Part shown: positions 23,561 to 34,901 of the stretch, piece by piece
How the letters are laid out: each line of letters starts with the position of its first letter
Position numbering within the stretch: position 1 is the first letter of the stretch
NCBI RefSeq assembly: GCF_032452875.1
Contig: NC_083868.1
Coordinates: 34,452,537 to 34,516,536, forward strand
Source: Bos javanicus
Taxonomy: Eukaryota > Chordata > Mammalia > Artiodactyla > Bovidae
DNA: 64,000 bases
Reading direction: 5' to 3'
Translations under genes and position numbers: made by a program
The notes under the pieces: model-generated
Seen by the model: only the letters and a program-made list of their open reading frames with translations
Told to the model about the DNA's origin: nothing
The model's database searches: none

Positions 23561-23760
23561 GTGGAATATAAAAAGGCTGCTGAGGCACCTTACTGTGGAG
23601 TGCTCAGTTTTGGGTGATAAGTGAGCAGTGAGTGGTTGCAACTCTCAGGGAAAGAGAAACACTATCAGAGAATGTGTGTGTGGTTGCAACTCTCAGAGAA
23701 AGAGAAACACTATCAGAGAATGTGTGTCTCCAAGAGAAATAAACAAGACCGGGAAGATGG
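23561..23760 (+). promoter_or_regulatory. LTR-like segment with TATA box and poly-A signal
   Basis: TATAAAAAGG at 23567-23576 is followed about 170 bases later by AATAAA at 23738-23743, with a CTCAGTTTTGGG-type stretch and a 48-base tandem duplication between them. This spacing is typical of the U3/R part of an endogenous-retrovirus LTR. It sits directly after the BovB at 21832-23490. No retroviral gene accompanies it. Family assignment is not possible by eye. Confidence 0.45.
23633..23728. repeat. 48-base tandem duplication
   Basis: Two adjacent 48-base units (23633-23680 and 23681-23728) starting TGGTTGCAACTCTCAG. They differ by one clear base (GGGAAAG versus GAGAAAG) plus the junction end. 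Confidence 0.95.
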
Positions 23761-25985
23761 ATACTCTATTTAATTATTAACCAGTGAATTAATAAATTTT
23801 TACTTTCCTGTAGGAATTGGGTTAGCTTTGTTTTGTTGGCACTTCCTCAACATGCTTTCAAAAATACAGACAGGTTATTTTAGGCTTAGGTACCATGCAG
23901 AAATTTCAAATAGTGCATTGCTGTGTTATTTTGAAGAGATCATCAGAATTTGATTCTGGTTATTTTGAACTTTTGAGTTTTCATATTAAATGAGATTGAA
24001 TTGAGCTTAAAACAATAATGAATCAAGTGTTCCTTCTACTTGATGGATATAATTACCAAAGTTATCTTAGAGGGAGCTTTTGATAATGTTAGTAACTCTC
24101 TTGTAATGTAGTTAATACTCTAGCAAGGAAAAGAATAGCATACAAAATAACATAATAAATAAAATTAACATAATAAATTCTTATCAGCATAAGGCTTGAA
24201 GGTTTTAGGTGGGGCTTAAACAAAATCAACCTGTAGATAGTTATGAGATTGGAAACTACAATACTTAATATTGGCGAGATGTTACAGAAGCATAGAGCAT
24301 TTAAACAATAAGGATGGTGGACTTTGGAAATAATTTATGAATAAATAAAAAGTGTAACTCTAGATATTTTTTACTTGAATAGCCCCTATTTTTAAGTATT
24401 ATCCAAGGCTTCAGTAAGTTCTCTGTATACATATATGAAAAAATATCACCTCAAAAGACTTTCTAAAAATTATTTTTCAAATAAGGTAATCATACATAGA
24501 TCAACTTCTGTGGAGGAATACTATCCAGAGACACATTCATATATTGTAGTCATAAACTTGGAATTTCAAAAGTTGATCAATACATACTACTTTAATAATC
24601 TCCCTATGCATAAAGGGACAAGCAGTTGCAAATTTCAATGGTAAAACTTCTGTTATAGAATCCACATTAGCGTTTTCACTGTAAGTCTATTGACTATTTC
24701 AGAGTAAAATGTTAGGATACCTTATTTTAAAAAGTAGATGTATCTGAATACCAAAAGTGTCATCAGAGGTAGGGTTAATGTCAGAGACATTTTTGTGCTG
24801 GCCTCAGTGAGGGCCTTAGCTGCTTTAGAGGGATGTTTCCTCCTCATTTGATACAGTGACACCTTTATGTGATTTTTAACATATCACAATAGGAAATCCT
24901 CTTGCATATTATATATTGGTGATTTTTGTCAACTGAAATTAAGATGCCCAGTGTGACAGCTGTGATTTTCAGTTTTATCTGGGGATTTAGGACTATAATC
25001 CAGGAGAAATCCTCCCAGACAGCTCTGAGGAATTGCTCTGAAGAGGCCAGGAGAAGGTCAGCATACCGTCAGCACATACTTGATTTCAGAGAAGCAGTAC
25101 AAACATCAAACGCATCTTGGTCAACAGTAACTACTGGTCAAGGGCACAGATACTTTAGTTAATGATTTTAGTACTTTTCTAAGTATGATGAGATGCAAGA
25201 AATTGGGTTCATAAAAATTTATCCTCCAAATATCCAACAGCCTATTTACCAGTTTCCCAGAGCACAGAGTGCCTCATTCCTGATCTCTGCCCTGAACTTC
25301 TTTCAGAGAGTGTTGAAGGTCAGCGACTGAAGTGGCTAATGACTCAATCTTTCTAGAGACAGATAGCAAGTGACACTCTTGAGATGGCAGTTTGACAATA
25401 CATTTTTTCTCGTAAGTGCTGATTGCCGTATCTTTGATAACACTATACATAGCATGCAATACAAAGAAGGGAAGTCAATCAGGCTCTTCACACCAGGGTT
25501 TTCATGGTTGGATAAGTGAATGAATGAGTGAACAGCCCTCCACCATTGGGGAGAGCAGTTCCAATAGGAAACTATCATTATATATGACAACTAAAATACA
25601 GTTAGGTATAAGAGGGGAACTTGAAACATATGCATTGTGAAATGGGCTTTTGACATGTATCCTTTTCTACATGATTGCCTGAATAGGACTTAATGCCATG
25701 GAGCACCCCAAGCTTTCACTGTAGGAGAACCTCTGCACCATGGTGGCAGCAGCCAACCACACATACCAACAGATGAAATTGTTTGTGTCTCCTGCAGCAG
25801 TAGGGTTGGGAACATCCAATAGATTTCTCATTTCTAAATTTTTTTTTCTTTCCAAGGTTTATTAATGTTTGAGGCTCAACATGATGATGAGATACATCAA
25901 AATTGCATTTATTATATTTAAATCATTGGCCAACTTCACTCCTTCTATAACAGAACCAGCCAAAAAGCAATCTCACCTTTTAGAA
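23761..25985. other. Unclassified AT-rich DNA
   Basis: No recognisable repeat or gene over most of this stretch. Small frames (24435-24644, 24926-25162) have no motif. One minus-strand frame at 25274-25459 is listed separately. Confidence 0.35.
25274..25459 (-). other. Small open frame with a heptad pattern, doubtful
   Basis: A 61-codon minus-strand frame ending in SLKEVQGRDQE. Within it Ile, Leu, Val, Leu, Leu and Val are spaced 3-4-3-4-3 (KIESLATSVADLQHSLKEV), as in a short coiled coil. I do not recognise it. It could be a remnant of an old retroviral envelope or internal region, a retrocopy of a coiled-coil gene, or chance. No signal peptide, promoter or continuation is visible. Confidence 0.2.
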
Positions 25986-26065
25986 CAGATAAGTAAAGGA
26001 TGCATGATTATACAGCTAGTCAGTCAGAGGAGCCGGGATTAGAACACCTGTCTGGCTTTTAGGAA
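25986..26065 (-). mobile_element. MIR SINE fragment
   Basis: The plus strand reads 'acagctagtcagtcagagg' then 'agccgggattagaacacc', the antisense MIR core and tRNA-like part. Confidence 0.75.
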
Positions 26066-26214
26066 CTTTTCTCTCTGTTGTTATGCAATGCAGGTGCTGG
26101 CTATAGCAAATCTCCTAAGTGAACGTCATGTTCACTTTAAAGGGGAGAGAGGCCATGGGCAGGAAAGAGGGAGAGGAGATGGTGCTCCCCCTTCCAGTGA
26201 AACTCATTTATTGG

Positions 26215-26355
26215 CGTCAGTTTCTTGGCAAGGGGAAGGGAAGCTCAAGAGGGAGGGAAATCTATGTGTACTTACAACTGATTCATGTTGTACGGCAGCA
26301 ACCAACACAAAATTGTAAACCAATCATCCTCCAATTAAAAATAAGTTAAAAAAAA
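26215..26355 (+). mobile_element. L1 3' end, strongly truncated
   Basis: Plus-strand ruminant L1 3' UTR end: GATTCATGTTGTACGGCAG, then CCTCCAATTAAAAATAAG and an A-rich tail at about 26347-26355. This is the same terminal sequence that appears in antisense at 4.66 kb and in the 82-base insertion at 12.7 kb. The two plus-strand frames at 26088-26349 are chance. Confidence 0.85.
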
Positions 26356-26452
26356 GACTATTATCTAGGGTGCATCATTTGGAAAAAGTCAGATGAACAA
26401 TTCATTTTAGCATGGTTGGTCCATGGATTTTGGAAGTTGATAATGGCAATTC

Positions 26453-27122
26453 AGAAAACTAAGATCATGGCATCCAGTCCCATCACTTCATGGCAAATAG
26501 ATGGGGAAACAGTAGCTGACTTTATTTTTTGGGGCTCCAAAATCACTGCAGATGGTGATTGCAGCCATGAAATTAAAAGATGCTTACTCCTTGGAAGAAA
26601 AGTTATGACCAACCTAGACAGCATATTAAAAAGCAGAGACATTACTTTGTCAACAAAGGTCCATCTAGTCAAGGCTATGGTTTTTCCAGTGGTCATGTAT
26701 GGATGTGAGAGTTGGACTATAAAGAAAGCTGAGTACCGAAGAATTGGTGCTTTTGAACTGTGGTGTTGGAGAAGACTCTTGAGAGTCCCTTGGACTGCAA
26801 GGAGATCCAACCAGTCCATCCTAAAGGAGAACAGTCTTAGGTGTTTACTGGAAGGACTAATGTTGAAGCTGAAACTCCAACACTTTGGCCACCTGATGCA
26901 AAGAGCTAACTCATTTGAAAAGACCCTGATGCTGGGAAAGATTGATGCCAGGAGGAGAAGGGGATGACAGAGGATGAGATGGTTGGATGGCATCATCAAC
27001 TCAATGGACATGAGTTTGGGTGAACTCCAGGAGTTGGTGATGGACAGGGAGGCCTGGTGTGCTGTGGTTCATGGGGTTGCAAAGAGTCGGACACGACTGA
27101 GTGACTGAATTGAACTGAACTG
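26453..27122 (+). mobile_element. BovB 3' fragment
   Basis: Runs from the end of the RT thumb to the CTGAA tail. TSD AATGGYAATTC at 26442-26452 and 27123-27133 (one mismatch). The 183-codon frame at 26416-26967 carries the RT C-terminus (GSKITADGDCSHEIKR, CWRRLLRVPWTARRSNQ) and stays open for most of the fragment, so this copy is comparatively young. Confidence 0.95.
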
Positions 27123-27133
27123 AATGGTAATTC

Positions 27134-28449
27134 GTAGTGCAAGCACTAGGTGATTAGTTGCTTCAAACGGAAGTAGGTGATGGTTTCATAGGTAATTAGC
27201 AGGGAAATATTTAGAGGAGTTGTAGGGACTGCAGTTAAAACAGTCACTAGAATCTTGAAATTATGTTTTTCAGGTTTTACATTTACAAAAATTCTCAGTC
27301 CACATGCTTAATGCTATTGCTTGTTTTAATCAACTTTCTCAATAAAACAGAGAACATAGCTCACTTATTTCAGAGAGTTCTAAGGTTTCTTGGAGAGAGA
27401 AATATAACAGGTACAACCAGTCACACTAATTAATGAGAAAATCCATGGAAGTTTGCTGGAAATATTGCACTATGTAGTCAAAACAACTGTTTTGTATTCA
27501 GTGTGAACTTGGTGAAATATTCTGTGCTGGGGGCTATAAAAAGATGACACAAAATCTCAGTGATCACAAGAAGGATTTACATTTATTAGGGAGGCTAGGA
27601 TACGGGTAAAAATAACTCTGATGCAAAGCATTTGAATTTGTAAATTAAATTACCATTATAGCTAGAATAAATATTTTTAGTAATAGGGAAATTAATGAAA
27701 TGAAAACTCAGTTGTTCAAAGTTAAGGAAGCAAAACCGATTATTAAGGCATTTCAGCAACATGATGATTAATAGAATGATTCAGTTTTGCACCGACCAAT
27801 TTGACCTTACAGAAATTAAAATCTCAGGCTCCTAACAAGACAAAATATCAGATGAGAAAAGAGCAATTATCAGTGTATGCCCAGTCTCTGGCAACTCTAA
27901 TGTTTATATAAAAAGTGCATTTTCTAATCCAGTGCAGGGGTGTTTTGTCAGACAGTGATACTTAGAGGCATTACAAAGCACTGACTACAGTACTTTAAAA
28001 AGTTGTGCCTTGGTTGACAGGCATCTCACTGAAAATTATAGAAACAAATTTGCGTTGTTTGAAAACATGCTCATTAGTATAGGGTAAACACAGGGCTATT
28101 GGTGACATTGTGACATACTGTCTTCATTGTATCATCAGTTTCTCTGATACCTGTTTCCTTTACCAATTTTAATATCACACAGATTGTGCTCAGGAATGTG
28201 TGTGTGTGTGTGTGTGCACACACGCACATGTGTGTGTTTGTATAGTTAAAGAATAATTAAAGAAAACAATTTAGGTGATTCAATTTTTAATACTTAAAGA
28301 AGTTCTTCCATTTGAGAACTGCAATATGGGACAAAAGACAGGAAGCTTTTATAGAATAAAGAATAATAAAGAGGGAAAAACATCTGACTGTCTAGGGTCA
28401 GTCAACCTTGTTTGAGGTGATTCAATACAGGGAAATTAGTATAGAGCCC
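27134..28449. other. Unclassified, apparently single-copy DNA
   Basis: No repeat that I recognise except a short TG/CA tract. The part at about 27640-28080 has mixed composition without repeat hallmarks. No coding frame of any length is supported. Confidence 0.4.
28196..28236. repeat. (TG)n/(CA)n alternating tract
   Basis: About 20 bases of TG repeats run into CACACACGCACA and back to TGTGTG, giving roughly 40 bases of nearly unbroken purine-pyrimidine alternation. Confidence 0.9.
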
Positions 28450-28460
28450 AGAGCTGCCTT

Positions 28461-28702
28461 GCTGCTGCTTCTGCTAAGTCGCTTTAGTCATGTCCGACTC
28501 TGTGCGACCCCATAGACGGCAGCCCACCAGGCTCTGCCGTCCCTGGGATTCTCTAGGCAAGAACTCTGGAGCGGGTTGCCATTGTCTTCTCCATTGTGTG
28601 AAAGTGAAAAGTGAAAGTGAAGTCGCTCACTCGCGTCCGACCCATAGTGACCCCATGGACTGCAGCCTACCAGGCTCCTCTATCCATGGGATTTTCTATG
28701 CA
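28461..28702 (-). mobile_element. Bov-A2 SINE, truncated
   Basis: Begins with GCTGCTGCTTCTGC and contains two BovA monomers with the GAAAGTGAA linker. The last monomer stops at 'attttctatgca', so about 35 bases of the 5' end are missing. A perfect TSD, AGAGCTGCCTT, lies at 28450-28460 and 28703-28713. Confidence 0.94.
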
Positions 28703-28940
28703 AGAGCTGCCTTAGTGTTGGGGAATTGACCAACTGGACAGACTGCATTTCTGGTCAGGTAGATTGTTTACAAAGAGAGGAAAGTTATCTAAGATTTGGT
28801 TTGCTGACATGCCCTACCCCTCACCAGGAGTAACTTCATCTTGGGACTGGAGAGTTATTTCAAGAGTTGCATATATAGTAGCTTAGTGGATGATATTTAA
28901 AGAAAATCTGTCTTAAGAAAGAAACTGGGTTCTGTAAGCA

Positions 28941-29447
28941 ACCAACCTAGATAGCATATTAAAAAGCAGAGACATTACTTTACCAACAAAGGTCCATCTA
29001 GTCAAGGCTATGGTTTTTCCAGTGGTCATGTATGGATGTGAGAGTTGGACTGTGAAGAAAGCTGAGTGCCGAAGAACTGATGCTTTTGAAGTGTGGTGTT
29101 GGAGAAGACTCTTGAGAGTCCCTTGGACTGCAAGGAGATCCAACCAGTCCATCCCAAAGGAGATCCATCCTGGGTGTTCATTGGAAGGACTGATACTAAA
29201 GCTGAAACTCCAATACTTTGGCCACCTCTATGCAAAGAGTTGACTCATTGGAAAAGACTCTGATGCTGGGAGGGATTGGGGACAGGAGGAGAAGGGGGCA
29301 ACAGAGATGGCTGGATGGCATCACCAACTCGATGGACATGAGTTTGAGTCAACTCCAGGAGTTGGTGATGGACAGGGAGGCCTGGCATGCTGCGATTCAT
29401 GGGGTCGCAAAGAGTCAGACACGACTGAGTGACTGATCTGAACTGAA
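28941..29447 (+). mobile_element. BovB 3' fragment
   Basis: Starts at ACCAACCTAGATAGC in the RT C-terminal coding part and ends with a GATCTGAACTGAA tail. Short TSD AAGCA at 28936-28940 and 29446-29450. The frames at 29010-29243 and 29218-29436 are adjacent pieces of the C-terminal domain. Confidence 0.94.
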
Positions 29448-29545
29448 GCACCAAAAGTCATTTTTTTCCCAGCTCTAAGAATATATGGTCTAAACAAACT
29501 CGTAATTTACAGAATGATTTACTATACAATTTTGATTTCTTCCAT

Positions 29546-30125
29546 TGTAATTAGTATCTTATTGCTATCAAATAGGTGACCACAAAAATCAGTGGCTTAA
29601 AGTGATACAAACTCATTATTTCGCATTTTGGAAATGAGACTTTGGGTTTCACAGGGCTAAAATCAAGGTTTGGGCATGTGCTTCATTTCTTTTGGAGGCT
29701 GTGGTGGTGAATCTACTTCCAAACTTATTCATTTGTTGGCAGAACTCCATTGCATGTGGTGTTAGGACTGAGGCCCCTGTTTTCTTATTTGCTGTCAGGG
29801 GTCATTCTTATGTTCTAGACTGTTCCTTGGTTCATGGCCCCCTTCTTCCATTATCAAGCCAGGAAAGGAGAGTTGAGTCTTTCTTGGCTTCTGACTTATC
29901 TCTCCTCTGCCTGTCTTTTGCCATATCACTCTGCTTACAGTTGAGAAATTTTTCTGCTTTTAAGGTTCAAGTGATTGGATTTGCCCACCTGGACAATTCA
30001 GGCTGCTTTCCCTATTTTAGAGTCAGTTGACTAGTAACCTCATTCCATCAGCAAGGTCCCTTCTCAGCAGTACATTGCCAAGATTAGTGTTTGCTTAAAT
30101 AACCAGGGAGTCTTACAGAAACCTT
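29546..30125 (+). mobile_element. Old interspersed repeat 'A', copy 2
   Basis: Contains 'cagtggcttaaagtgatac' near 29590 and 'ccttggttcatggccccctt' near 29825, matching the family of copy 1 at 20347-20790. The plus frame at 29692-30030 is non-coding repeat sequence. Confidence 0.6.
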
Positions 30126-30610
30126 TCTGTAACCTTGCTGCCACAGTCATTTATCATTTATCTGGTGATTTTTAGAACTAAATTTAAGATATAATTTAAA
30201 TGCCACCACTTAATTCATTGTGCTGATACACTTAAAAATCAATTTCATGATAAACTGATATAAATGTCTTTTTCCATGAAGAACTAATCACTCCTGAAAC
30301 TTATCTTATTAATATTTGAAAATCATGGGCTTTAGAAACAGTGAAACTCCATTTGAGCCCAGGTGTTCATAAGAAAATAAAATATTATTATCATTCTAAT
30401 ATAATATATTATAATTATACTATTATATAATAATAAATAAAATACAATTATATTTTCTTAAATTATGAATATATTATTCCTGATTCTACTCCCTGAAAAT
30501 AGTATTTAGGCAAAGTCCCTTTTTTGGTTCACTCTACGAACTTTGACAAACACATACATCAGCTTTACACTTTGTCCGGTTTGAGAAAGTCACAGAAATT
30601 CCTTATGTAA
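30126..30610. other. AT-rich low-complexity DNA; possible MIR piece
   Basis: About 30369-30480 is almost pure A/T with ATA/TTA repeats. About 30324-30365 ('catgggctttagaaacagt', 'gagcccaggtg') may be a plus-strand MIR fragment. Confidence 0.5.
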
Positions 30611-30619
30611 GTTTCACTG

Positions 30620-30842
30620 CATGCCAGGTTGTTTCAGTCGTGTCCAACTCTTTGTGACACTGTGGACTGTAGCTCATCAGGCTCCTCTGTCCATGGGATT
30701 CTCCAGGCAAGAATACTAGAGTGGGTTGACATTCCCTCCTTCAGGAGATCTTCCAGACCATGAGATTAATCTCATGTCTCTTGCATCTCCTGCATCAGCA
30801 GGCAGATTCTTTACCACTAGTGCCACCTGTGATGCCCAGGAA
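30620..30842 (-). mobile_element. Bov-tA SINE
   Basis: An antisense Bov-tA from 'atgccaggttgtttcag' to the head at 'gccacctgtgatgcccagg'. Probable TSD (G/C)TTT(C/T)ACTG at 30611-30619 and 30843-30851. Confidence 0.92.
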
Positions 30843-30851
30843 CTTTTACTG

Positions 30852-31326
30852 AACTTACTGATTATTTTACCTGAATACATTCTAAACTTTAAAATGTTAA
30901 ATGATTTGTTCAAGGTCAAATGATTGGTGTTTAGGAACATTTACTTGTGTATCTTGTACTTACTTATGTATCAAAATATTTCTTTGTATAGCTCACATGT
31001 TAACATAGAAAATGTAATTTTTAAATTTAATATTCACCTGCTCACAGAATTATTGTTAGTCCTATTACCTTTTGAAAAAAAATCAAACTTTCTATTATTA
31101 TCTTTTTTGCTTATAGTCACTTCTTTCTGTGGCTTGGATACTATTCAAACTTAGTAAATATAAATATATTTTTCAGTCATCAAGTTTAATAAAATGTTCA
31201 GCACTGAATGAGACGAAATCTAACAAAGATCAATTAAAACCTCTACAAGTGGCCATGTAACTAGCTATGTAATCTGTTAGAGTGATAAATTTAATGTTTT
31301 ACTTCAGCTACTCATGAGTTTGAAAT
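30852..31326. other. Unclassified AT-rich DNA
   Basis: No repeat or gene recognised. The 76-codon plus frame at 30924-31154 is hydrophobic low-complexity translation of AT-rich DNA. Confidence 0.35.
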
Positions 31327-31531
31327 GGGATCCCTGGTGTTCAGACGGTAAAGCATCTGCCTACAATGTGGGAGACCCAGGTTCGATCCCTGGGTCAGAA
31401 AGATCCTCTGCAGAAGGAAATGGCAACCCACTCCAGTACTCTTGCCTGGAAAATCACATGGATGGAGGAGCCTGGTAGGCTACAGTCCGTGGATCGCAAA
31501 GAGGTGGACATGACTGAGCATCTTCACTTTA
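31327..31531 (+). mobile_element. Bov-tA SINE with a good B box
   Basis: A sense-strand Bov-tA starting GGGATCCCTGGTGTTCAGACGG. The internal RNA polymerase III B box GGTTCGATCCC at 31380-31390 is canonical. Ends after CATGACTGAGCATCTTCAC. It is followed with almost no spacer by a second copy. Confidence 0.94.
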
Positions 31532-31532
31532 C

Positions 31533-31730
31533 TTCAATGGTTAAAGAGCTCCCTGGCCAATGCAGGAGACACGGATTCGATTCCTGGGTTAGGGAGATCC
31601 CCTGGAGAAGGAGATGGCAACCCACTCCAGTACTCTTGCCTGAGAAATCCCATGGACTGAGGAGCCTAGCAGGTTATATCCCATGGGGTCTCAGAAGAGT
31701 TAGACACTTAGCAACTAAACAGCAGCAACC
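31533..31730 (+). mobile_element. Second Bov-tA SINE in tandem
   Basis: A sense-strand Bov-tA lacking a clear first ~15 bases, with a weaker B box, GATTCGATTCC, at 31574-31584 and an end in CAGCAGCAACC. It abuts the previous copy head to tail. The 139-codon frame through both copies (31366-31785) is SINE sequence. Confidence 0.9.
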
Positions 31731-32080
31731 ACGAATGTTAAAATTAAATAGAAGAATCATTCATAGCCTTTCACACATTCATTAAATATGTTAATGCAGT
31801 TTTATAAAATGTTTCTTTTTCTTAAAATGCCACGATTGTGTGTGTGTGTTTTGTTTTGTTTTGTTTTTACTAGAAAGTGGCTTATGAGATTTTCTATGAA
31901 GCCATTTGGTATTTTATCTGCATCTTTAAAAAAAATTTAACTGTGATCATGATCTTTGCAGTATTTTTGACTTTTAGCTCTAATTTATTTTAGATATTAC
32001 AAGCTTGTATATTCAACTTGCTTGCAATTTTTATTTTTTCTTTAAATATTAAAATCACATTACTGCACATCCTTTTCTAG
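31731..32080. other. Unclassified AT-rich DNA
   Basis: Contains a small (TG)5 plus (TTTTG)3 run at about 31838-31868. Nothing else is recognised. Confidence 0.4.
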
Positions 32081-32465
32081 TTCGTTCATTCATTTATCTG
32101 GTATATATTGGGCAACTGTGTTGTGTTGAAGCCAAAAATGAAAAGAATGACATTCCTGCCTTTGTAACATGTACATTCTAATGGGGAGAGAAATAATAAG
32201 CTGATAAAAAAATGCTTTCAGTTTCAGAGAGTTTAAGTGCTATGAACAAAATAAAGCAGAATTAACAGCAAGAAATGCAAGGGGGACAGGTTTGCTCTTT
32301 TATAGAGGAAGCTGGGAAGAGGGTAGAGGAGTCAAGGGAAGAACGCAGGGAAGAGCTTCCCAGGCAGCAGGTTTGCAGTTGGAAGTCCCCATTTGGGAGT
32401 GAGCTTGGAGGCATGAAGGAACAAGCAGCGTGGGTCGCTGGGCAGCAAAGGTGATAGAATGCAAA
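32081..32465 (-). mobile_element. L2-like old LINE fragment, antisense
   Basis: The plus strand begins 'ttcgttcattcatttatctgg' and continues through 'acatgtacattctaatgggga' and 'gagtttaagtgctatgaac', the usual antisense order of an old L2-type 3' region and adjoining sequence. The minus-strand frame at 32262-32522 lies within it and is not a gene. Confidence 0.55.
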
Positions 32466-34059
32466 AGGAAGAGCATACTCAGCCGGACACTTCATTTGCT
32501 GGAGAGAAAATGAGGGCTCCAAATCATGTATCTGAATACTTAAAAGTTATATACCACCCTATGCTCACCCGCATTCCCACCTCATGACCCTTTCTGCCTC
32601 TTTGGCCAGGCCTGGAGCCCACAAGCCTGACTGAGATGACTTGGGAGACCCTTGGCTTTAACAGTGGTATGCTTTGTATTCCTCTGTCTTGCATCTTTGT
32701 CTGGTGTATCATTCCCAGTCCTGTTTGACAGTTAACTGAAGTTGCAAAAAATATTCTAAAGAGATTAAAAAAAAAAAAATCTTGGGTTTTGATGTTTGTG
32801 AAGTACATCACTCACTAACATGCAGGAAGAAGGTCAAGAGGTCATACTGGGCCCTGCCTTGTAGCGGTTTTAAGGCTGCATTGAATATTCAAATATTAAT
32901 TTTCATTAAATAGGATGCATTTGGAGCAATGAATCTAGACTTAGATTGAAAGTCTGTTTTCTAGGGTTTCTCTAATCAAAATGTTTCCTCATTGTGTGTT
33001 GGCAAATTGCATGTTTCCTTTCTAGCAATCTCCACTTCATTTACAGTGAGTTGTTTCATTGTATCTTTGGTGATTATAGGCTGTGAATTCCTTGTAGGTG
33101 GGACTTCATCTGTGAATATTTTCTTTTAATTTTGAAGAGGTATTAAACTTAGAAAAATGTTAGAACATGGCACAAAGAAAACTCTTCATTTTCCCCATCT
33201 GAGGGAGGTAGGTTGTCAAAATCAAGCTCCATCGATTCTAGATATAACATTGCCCTATGTGATCACAAAATAACCATCACATTCATGAAATTAACATTTA
33301 TACAGTACAGCTATTGATACTCAGAAGGACACATGAAATTGAGCTATGTAGAAGTTGCAGTTATGAGATCATTGATTCACACTGGAGTTAGCAGCTGAGG
33401 AGGACAAGACTATTGAATGAGAATGGAAGGTTTGTATTGAAATCACTTATGGATAGATAATTAGGATAGAGAGAAAATCATGGAGAAACCAAGAGAGATG
33501 ATCTAGGAAACTTGTCGAGTAGTTGGTAACATAATATAATAACATGAGATTCAGGGATGAATGTATTGTCCTTAGAGAAAAGAAAGTTCTAAAAGTCTAG
33601 AAAGAAGTATAGAGAGCTCCGTCAAGTCCACTCCCAGAGGAACAGGGCTGTGCAGAGAAGATACAGACACTGCTTGACAGGCCCACAGGGAAAGCAAGGC
33701 CTTCTGGATAAAGTTGGAGTATCTTGAACAAAAAGGCAAGAGTGATGATTCTTTTCTTCCTTAATTAAATTACTACAATCTCAATTGTACTTTAAAATTA
33801 TATCTTATTCAGTACTTCTTGCTTTTGGTATTGAAAAGTTTTAAGATATCTAGATTGCCTTTTTTTCAGGAGTTTTCTGAAGTGAAGATAAAGAGGGAGA
33901 AAGGGGGAAAGATGAGGGTGGGAGAGGCAGATGGAGTTTCTTTATGGAGACAGTACTAAAAAGTAGAACTAATTGCATTTTATTCAAAGTTCTTAAGCTC
34001 ACTATATATTTGGGACATGAAGTCACCCTTGATTTTTTTTTTCTCACTTAAACTTCAGA
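32466..34059. other. Unclassified DNA
   Basis: No gene and no confidently named repeat. About 33079-33125 ('gtgaattccttgtaggtggg') may be an L2 3' UTR trace. 33885-33935 is a purine-rich GA tract. Confidence 0.35.
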
Positions 34060-34833
34060 TTGTCAATCAAGTCCTGTATTTTCTACCTCAAATATATTCA
34101 GTCAGCTTCTCTCCAGCTCTCACCTGCCACCACTGTATTCTAACCAGCATCATCAGCTGCATCCTTACTACTCTTCCTGAATCCAGGTTTAACAATTTCA
34201 ACTTATTCTTCACATATGAGGCAGCTGAATAAAAACACATCAAATTATGTCACTTCTTAGGCTTAAACCCTTCAACTGCTTCTCACTCTCCTTAGGATAA
34301 ATTTAAACTCTAACATAGACAGTAAATTATTACATGAAATGTCTGCCACTTCTCCAGTGTCATTTCTTGCCTTTTCTCCATAGCCTCCAACAATTCAGCC
34401 ACATGGACTTACTGTCAGCTTTTAATGTATTCCAAACTCTCCACAGTACAGAAATTATCACCCATTTTTTTCTTCTCTGTTCCTTTCTCTCTCCAACACA
34501 CACATACATGCCTGTCCTCCTCCTGTTCATGGCTAATTCTTTGGCAAACTTCTCCGTCCTTTTTTATATGTTGCACTATTTAAGAGGTCTTTGCTTACTA
34601 TTCCTTGAGTTACTGGTTTGTTCTCTACTTCTGCATTCAGTCTGTTTTCTTTTAACCTCCCCATCCACACACATGTACACAAATGTGCACACATTTGTTA
34701 CGTGATGTATTATCTACTTCTTGTAAATAAGTTAAGCTGACAAAAGGCAGAATCCATGTCTATTTCACTAATTAGCAAATACCTCATGTCACATACCTGG
34801 TACTTAATAAATGGTTATTGAATGATTGAGTGG
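34060..34833 (+). mobile_element. L2 LINE 3' part
   Basis: A plus-strand L2 with the end of its ORF2 (the stretch at 34440-34620) and its 3' UTR, closing with 'ggtacttaataaatggttattgaatg' split around 34799-34824. It is diverged by roughly what is usual for L2. The 123-codon frame at 34334-34705 is the decayed L2 sequence, not a gene. Confidence 0.8.
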
Positions 34834-34901
34834 ATTTAATCACCTGGGTAGGTGGTGATTAGGAAGTGAAAGAATTTTCAAAATGAAGCAGTACTTGGTA
34901 T

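Noticed and set aside
26451..27011. 186-codon minus-strand frame
   Set aside because: It is the exact antisense of the BovB C-terminal coding region; the same spurious frame recurs at many BovB copies (for example 61887-62441).
31380..31390. tRNA gene suggested by a perfect B box
   Set aside because: The surrounding sequence is a Bov-tA SINE head followed by the BovB-like body; no cloverleaf or discriminator structure of a functional tRNA.
32262..32522. Minus-strand 86-codon Cys/Ser/Pro-rich frame
   Set aside because: Falls in an L2-like fossil repeat and has no family signature.
34334..34705. 123-codon plus frame with hydrophobic stretches
   Set aside because: Lies within a decayed L2 3' part; no conserved membrane-protein features.
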